Shown in pieces: positions 60,143 to 63,982 of a stretch of DNA of 63,982 nt (positions are counted from its first letter, which is position 1; every line of letters starts with the position of its first letter). Both the position numbers and the translations under genes were made by a program. This DNA comes from Longimycelium tulufanense (lineage in GTDB: Bacteria; Actinomycetota; Actinomycetes; Mycobacteriales; Pseudonocardiaceae). The DNA is taken from assembly GCF_014645795.1 (NCBI RefSeq), contig NZ_BMMK01000026.1, forward strand, positions 24,553 through 88,534, read 5' to 3'. The notes beneath the pieces are model-generated. The model did not search any database, was not told the origin of the DNA, and saw only the letters and a program-made list of their open reading frames with translations.

Positions 60143-60521
60143 GGCGTCCCTCCCTGAACTGGTCCCCGCTCCGTTCGTCGGCGATCCCGTACTGTCGTGC
60201 TGTTGCTTCGAGTTGGTCCACGATCGCCTTGAGCTGGTCCCGGTAGCCCCTGATGGCGGCGAGTGCCGACGTTTCGCCTTCGATCCCTTTCCTGGTGATC
60301 TCCTCAGCCACTTCGGTACTCACATCGTCCCGGGCCATCGGCCGCATCTGAAGCCTTCCCTCGGCCTCGATCGCGAGCTTCCGGACCTTGTCATGCGCGT
60401 CGCGAAACAGTGTGAGGGCTTCGGTGACCTGGTCGGGCTCGAAGCGGAGCACGGGTGCGCTACCCGGGGCTGCACCGGTGGCCGGGTGCTGGCCAGCGGG
60501 ACCCATCGCGGCGAACGGCAT
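60135..60521 (-). CDS. helical protein with possible type VII secretion signal
   Basis: The 128-residue protein starts with a Gly/Pro-rich leader of about 25 residues and is otherwise strongly helical (QVTEALTLFRDAHDKVRKL and EGETSALAAIRGYRDQLKAI). The sequence YGIAD at 111-115 fits the YxxxD/E type VII secretion signal, so it may be an ESX-type substrate or a PE/WXG100-like relative. No WXG motif is present. It is followed, with overlap, by the DUF3558 lipoprotein gene. Confidence 0.7.
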   Translation of the reverse strand: MPFAAMGPAGQHPATGAAPGSAPVLRFEPDQVTEALTLFRDAHDKVRKLAIEAEGRLQMRPMARDDVSTEVAEEITRKGIEGETSALAAIRGYRDQLKAIVDQLEATARQYGIADERSGDQFREGRRA

Positions 60522-60636
60522 GGTTCATCCCCCTACGGTCGAGAGTCGGGGGTGAGACTAGCCAAGTCGCCCGAAGGGTTCTCATGAAGCTAAAGATCCA
60601 CCCGAGCGGAGCAGCGTTGGCTGGACCATCCTCGGC

Positions 60637-60837
60637 TCACGCGGGGATGTCGTAGTCGTCGGTCTCCCGCACGCTGTCGATGAAGGCCCGCCACTCGCTG
60701 TAGGTGAAGACGGCTGTCCCGGCCTCGGGGGCTCTGGAGTTGCGAACTAAGACCGCCTCGTCGGTGATCATGGTCTCCACGCAGTTCGGTCCGTTGAACG
60801 ACCTACGAGGCCTGAACCAGACATGCTTCTCATGCAC
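60637..60837 (-). CDS. DUF397 protein
   Basis: The 66-residue protein has the DUF397 pattern GPNCVETMI, VLVRNSRAPEAG and YSEWRAFIDSVRETDDYD. DUF397 proteins pair with XRE-DUF5753 regulators and are thought to modulate them (Scr1/Scr2 type in Streptomyces). The GTG start overlaps the upstream regulator gene by eight bases, so the pair is translated together. Confidence 0.88.
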   Translation of the reverse strand: MHEKHVWFRPRRSFNGPNCVETMITDEAVLVRNSRAPEAGTAVFTYSEWRAFIDSVRETDDYDIPA

Positions 60838-61705
60838 TGCCGGTCAGCTCCTTGTACTCGGCGGCAACCCTCATGATGTGAGTAAGACTCTCATTCTTGC
60901 CAAGGGCCTGTGCCTGGAGCTGCTCGAAGTGTCCTTGAGCTGCTGCGACCTCCGAAGCTTTGTCGCTCAGCGGATCACGTCCTGGGATGTCGTTGTGGAG
61001 GACGTCCGGCGCTGGTGGATCGAACTTGAGGATCGTGGTTGTCACGCCGAGGAGGCCGTGGGCTCCCGCTCCGAGCGGGAGAATCTGGATCGCAAGGTTC
61101 GACGACGCCTCTGCACGGCGCACGAGATGCATGAGCTGCTCGTGCATCACCGTCGGTCCGCCGACGTTGCTGCGCAGGGCGGCCTCGCTCAGGACGCACT
61201 GGAAGAGCGGCAGCTTGCCATCGGCGGGGTCCAAGATCCTGCGGCGCTGGAGTCGGAGAGCCAGGTACCTCTCAACCTCCTCGTCACCCCGGTGGTTGTA
61301 GCCGTGAAGAAGGGCGCGAGCGTAGCCGGCGGTTTGGAGTACGCCCGGGATCAGCTCCGGCGAGTAGAACATCACGGCTCGCGCCTGTACTTCGAGGTCT
61401 GTCATGCGTCGCAGACGCGTGGGGATGAGCGAGCCGTGTGGGGTCCGGGGACGTCGGCTACGTGACGCGCGTGCGGTCTCAATCAGCGCTGCTCGTTCCT
61501 CCGCTGACGTGCCGTAGAGATCGAGGAGCTTCTCCAGCTCGGCCGGCTTGATCCCGGAAACACCGGTCTCGATGTTGCTGATCTTGCCGAGTGTGCAGGC
61601 CAGTGCATCCGCGGCTTGAAGGCGCGTCACGTGGGCTTCCTCGCGCAGCCGGCGCAAGGTGGCGGCGACCTGGATTCGGTCCAGTCCCAGACGACGCTGG
61701 CCCAT
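60830..61705 (-). CDS. XRE regulator with DUF5753 domain (Scr1-like)
   Basis: The 291-residue protein has an N-terminal helix-turn-helix (RLREEAHVTRLQAADALACT, KISNIETG) at about 10-60. A DUF5753 domain follows, with the hallmark VMFYSPELIPGVLQTAGYAR near residue 110 and a late LGLLGVTT-like GLLGVTTTILKF. The ATG at 61705 was chosen because GAGGGG stands six bases before it; upstream codons are less convincing. Proteins of this type form a regulator/modulator unit with DUF397 partners and affect antibiotic production and development in Streptomyces. Confidence 0.88.
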   Translation of the reverse strand: MGQRRLGLDRIQVAATLRRLREEAHVTRLQAADALACTLGKISNIETGVSGIKPAELEKLLDLYGTSAEERAALIETARASRSRRPRTPHGSLIPTRLRRMTDLEVQARAVMFYSPELIPGVLQTAGYARALLHGYNHRGDEEVERYLALRLQRRRILDPADGKLPLFQCVLSEAALRSNVGGPTVMHEQLMHLVRRAEASSNLAIQILPLGAGAHGLLGVTTTILKFDPPAPDVLHNDIPGRDPLSDKASEVAAAQGHFEQLQAQALGKNESLTHIMRVAAEYKELTGSA

Positions 61706-61881
61706 GTCCATCCCCTCGTGCACGATCACTCGATCGGCTAGCTGTCGATATCTGATACCTAGCTTAACATTTGGGTGGTCGATCAGGTGCGAAGAGTCGC
61801 CCCAAGGGCTCGGCAATCGTAGTGAGGGGGCTGGCAGGGGCTCCGGGGTGCGCGGGTATGTCGGATGGAAAGGGGAGTGTC

Positions 61882-62112
61882 ATGGGTGTGTGGAGTGCGG
61901 TGAAGGTGGGGGCGTGGGCGATCGCGCGGAACGGTAGTGAGGTGCGGTGCACGATCTACGGGATGGACAACTCGGTCGAGGTGGCCTTCAGCGGCAGTGG
62001 GGAGTCGTTCGAGTTGCTCCTGGAACACGATGTTCTGGAGCAGTGCATCGTGAAGTTCCCGGAGGCGTTGCGGAAGCTTGAGCAGGCCACGCGCGCCGAG
62101 TTCGAGGAGTGA
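61882..62112 (+). CDS. small hypothetical protein, 76 aa
   Basis: It is divergent from the XRE-DUF5753 gene. The ATG at 61882 follows AAGGGGAG. The product begins MGVWSAVKVGAWAIARNGSE, has a central beta-like part and ends in a charged helix (PEALRKLEQATRAEFEE). No family is recognised. Its position makes it a likely target of the neighbouring regulator. A perfect hairpin follows the stop. Confidence 0.7.
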   Translation: MGVWSAVKVGAWAIARNGSEVRCTIYGMDNSVEVAFSGSGESFELLLEHDVLEQCIVKFPEALRKLEQATRAEFEE

Positions 62113-62140
62113 CAACCGGGTCGGTCCGTTCGGACATGCC

Positions 62141-62173
62141 GGTGCCCCGGCAGCATGAGGCTGCCGGGGCACC
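62141..62173. terminator. perfect 14-bp hairpin after the 76-aa gene
   Basis: GGTGCCCCGGCAGC (62141-62154) pairs exactly with 62160-62173, with a five-base loop. It lies between the small gene and the convergent MFS gene, and resembles the hairpin after rbpA. Confidence 0.8.
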
Positions 62174-62207
62174 AATGATCATCGCGACGGAGGCGTGCGA
62201 GAACGAA

Positions 62208-63413
62208 TTACGAGCGGACGATGCTCATTTCCGCGGGGTGGGCGTTGTTTCGGTGGTCGTCACGAAGAGTGTCGCGCCGATCCAGGGTGGCGGAGACGAA
62301 CGCGAGGACCAGTGCGCCGGCCGGCAACAGGGCACCGGCCCAGTTGGGGGCGGTCAGGCCCAGACCCCGGGCGATGACGAAGCCGCCGAGCCAGGCACCG
62401 ACGGCGTTGCCGAGGTTGAAACAACCGATATTGACCGCGGAGGCGAGGGTCGGGGCGCCGGCCGCCTTGTCCATGACGCGCTTCTGCAACGGTGGCACGG
62501 TGGCGAAGCCGAAGACACCGATGAGGAGGATGCACACGGCCGAGGCGATCTTGCTGTGGGCACCCCAGGTGAACGCGAACAGCACCACGGCCAGACCGGT
62601 AAGGCCGGCGTAGAGCATGGGCATGAGTGCCCTGTCGGCGAAGCGTCCACCGATCATGTTGCCGATGACCAAGCCAACCCCGAACAGGCCGAGTAGCCAG
62701 GTGACGGTGGATTCGGCGAATCCGGCGACCTCGACCATCATCGGCGCGACATAGGTGAGGGAGACGAACACCCCGCCGAATCCGAGGACGGTCATGGACA
62801 ACGCGAGGATGACCTGCGGGTTGGTGAGCGCGGCCACCTCGGGGCGGATGCGCGCCCCTTGCGGCTTGGGCCCCTCGGGGACGAGAGTGCGGATGCCGAT
62901 CACGCCGATGACGCCGACCACGGTGATGACCCCGAACGCCGCCCGCCAGCTGACGTGCTGACTCAACAGGGTTCCGGCGGGTACGCCGACGACGTTGGCC
63001 AGGGTCATTCCGCTGAGCATGAAGGCAATCGCCCTGGCCCCCTTGTTCGGGGCGACCAGACTGGCGGCGACCACGGTGCCGATGCCGATGAAGGCCCCGT
63101 GGGACAACGCGGCCAACACGCGCCCGACGAGCACGAAGGCGAAGGTGGGCGCGACGGTGGTGAACAGGTTGCCGATGATGAACAACACCATCATTGCCGC
63201 CAGCATGCGTCTGCGCTCGACGCGCGCACCGATGATGGTGGTCAGTGGCGCGCCGACGAAGACACCGATCGCGTAGACGGTGGCGAGGTATCCGGCCGTG
63301 GGGATGGAGACACCGAACTCGTCGGCGACTCCCGGCAGGACGCCGGAGACCACGAACTCGGTCGTTCCGATCCCGAAGGCGCCGACAGCTAACGCCCACA
63401 GTGCAAGCGGCAT
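62208..63413 (-). CDS. MFS efflux transporter (DHA1, AraJ-like)
   Basis: The 401-residue protein has twelve predicted membrane segments, and MPLALWALAVGAFGIGTTEF fits the AraJ/YdhP-type sugar or drug efflux branch. GRVLAALSHGAFIGIG and a short basic tail are also typical. It probably exports small molecules by proton antiport; the substrate is unknown. The ATG at 63413 is preceded by GGGATT. It is followed, convergently, by the terminator at 62141. Confidence 0.9.
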   Translation of the reverse strand: MPLALWALAVGAFGIGTTEFVVSGVLPGVADEFGVSIPTAGYLATVYAIGVFVGAPLTTIIGARVERRRMLAAMMVLFIIGNLFTTVAPTFAFVLVGRVLAALSHGAFIGIGTVVAASLVAPNKGARAIAFMLSGMTLANVVGVPAGTLLSQHVSWRAAFGVITVVGVIGVIGIRTLVPEGPKPQGARIRPEVAALTNPQVILALSMTVLGFGGVFVSLTYVAPMMVEVAGFAESTVTWLLGLFGVGLVIGNMIGGRFADRALMPMLYAGLTGLAVVLFAFTWGAHSKIASAVCILLIGVFGFATVPPLQKRVMDKAAGAPTLASAVNIGCFNLGNAVGAWLGGFVIARGLGLTAPNWAGALLPAGALVLAFVSATLDRRDTLRDDHRNNAHPAEMSIVRS

Positions 63414-63641
63414 GGGAATCCCTTCAACACAGGATGATGCCGACGCCCGTTGTCGGCGCGAACAACACTGGTGACGCGCTACGCAGGCAAGCGCAGCACT
63501 ACGAGAAACAGTTGTGCAGGGCGGGGAAACACCAAGAATCGAATGTTGGTGAACCCCAGGGTCGAAATGTCCTTGACGGGCGTGTGCTCCTGGGGCGCTC
63601 GCGATACCAGCACCGCCAGGAGCCTCACGGGCCCGATTCGG

Positions 63642-63982
63642 CTATCCGGTCGTCACGGCATCGCTGCCAACAGGTTCCTTGGCGCACAACGAGATCCGGC
63701 GCAGGTATGCGAGGCTGCGTGCGGTGTCCCGGCGTCCACGGAGACCCGGGTCGTTCTCGGCGAGAGCGGTGTCCTGCTCCAGCACGTACCAACCGTCGTA
63801 GCCCACGCGATGCATCGTTTGCAGCACTGCCTCGATATCCACGTCCCCGTCGCCGAGCGGGACGTACATGCCTTCCTTCACTGCTTCGGCGTAGCCCAGT
63901 TGTCCGGTGCGGACTTCTTCGGCAATGTCCGAGCGGACGTCTTTGAGGTGGGTGTGCCCGATGCGGTGTGGCCACCGTTGGG
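63642..63982 (-). CDS. sugar phosphate isomerase/epimerase, IolE-like (partial)
   Basis: Only the C-terminal 112 or so codons are inside the window; the start lies beyond the right edge. Visible parts are the HTHLKDVRSDIAEE region, GMYVPLGDGDVDIEAVLQTM and the barrel end YDGWYVLEQD. These match the xylose-isomerase-like TIM barrel of inosose dehydratase (IolE) and relatives. The Glu of VLEQD would bind metal. A myo-inositol operon may continue outside the window. Confidence 0.8.
   Translation of the reverse strand, partial: QRWPHRIGHTHLKDVRSDIAEEVRTGQLGYAEAVKEGMYVPLGDGDVDIEAVLQTMHRVGYDGWYVLEQDTALAENDPGLRGRRDTARSLAYLRRISLCAKEPVGSDAVTTG

Overview
The window is chromosomal DNA of a very GC-rich actinobacterium. 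The best guess is a member of the Pseudonocardiales. This rests on gene content: BldD, WhiA, RbpA, mIHF, a CoaE-GrpB fusion, a PriA without helicase motifs, and the XRE/DUF397 and DUF3558 families. GTG starts are common, stop/start overlaps of the ATGA and GTGA type are frequent, and several genes look leaderless. From memory, most of the gene order matches the Mycobacterium tuberculosis stretch from pyrR to secG, with coaE-uvrB joined on the left. No tRNA, rRNA, CRISPR array, insertion sequence or prophage was seen.

Layout. 1-8.9 kb: a lipoprotein, coaE, two DUF402 genes and uvrB, then pepQ-efp-nusB, which ends at a strong bidirectional terminator shared with bldD. 9.4-18.6 kb: the pyrimidine operon pyrR-pyrB-(40-codon ORF)-pyrC-(membrane PH-like gene)-carA-carB-pyrF, with a likely PyrR site over the pyrR ribosome binding site. 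18.6-19.5 kb: a 0.9-kb stretch without a convincing gene. 19.5-25.4 kb: mihF-gmk-rpoZ-coaBC-metK-priA. 25.6-30.8 kb: a secreted gamma-glutamyltransferase, a 58-residue membrane peptide and def-fmt-rsmB. 31.0-35.6 kb: rpe and the riboflavin genes ribD-ribE-ribBA-ribH, ending in a second membrane PH-like gene.

35.6-43.6 kb is accessory. It holds a MEDS-histidine kinase-like ATPase protein, a dihydroorotate dehydrogenase homologue, an alpha/beta hydrolase, a small cluster (SLOG-like protein, HTH-TPR regulator, divergent 161-residue protein) and a secreted subtilase. 44.1-49.0 kb: uvrC-rapZ-yvcK-whiA. 49.1-55.4 kb: an amidohydrolase followed by a glycerol regulon (iclR-type gylR, glpF, glpK, glpD), with matching palindromes in front of gylR and glpF. 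55.6-59.4 kb: gap-pgk-tpiA, secG and rbpA. From 59.5 kb the DNA is accessory again: a lipoprotein/helical-protein pair, an XRE-DUF5753/DUF397 pair, a small divergent gene, an MFS exporter and the end of an IolE-like gene cut by the window edge.

Functionally the window joins nucleotide and cofactor synthesis (UMP, GMP, CoA, SAM, riboflavin), glycerol entry feeding lower glycolysis, excision repair (uvrB, uvrC), translation (efp, def, fmt, rsmB) and developmental or envelope regulators (BldD, WhiA, YvcK, RapZ). The least understood parts are the SLOG/HTH-TPR cluster near 39-42 kb, the XRE/DUF397 neighbourhood near 60-62 kb, and the very small ORFs inside or beside the core operons.
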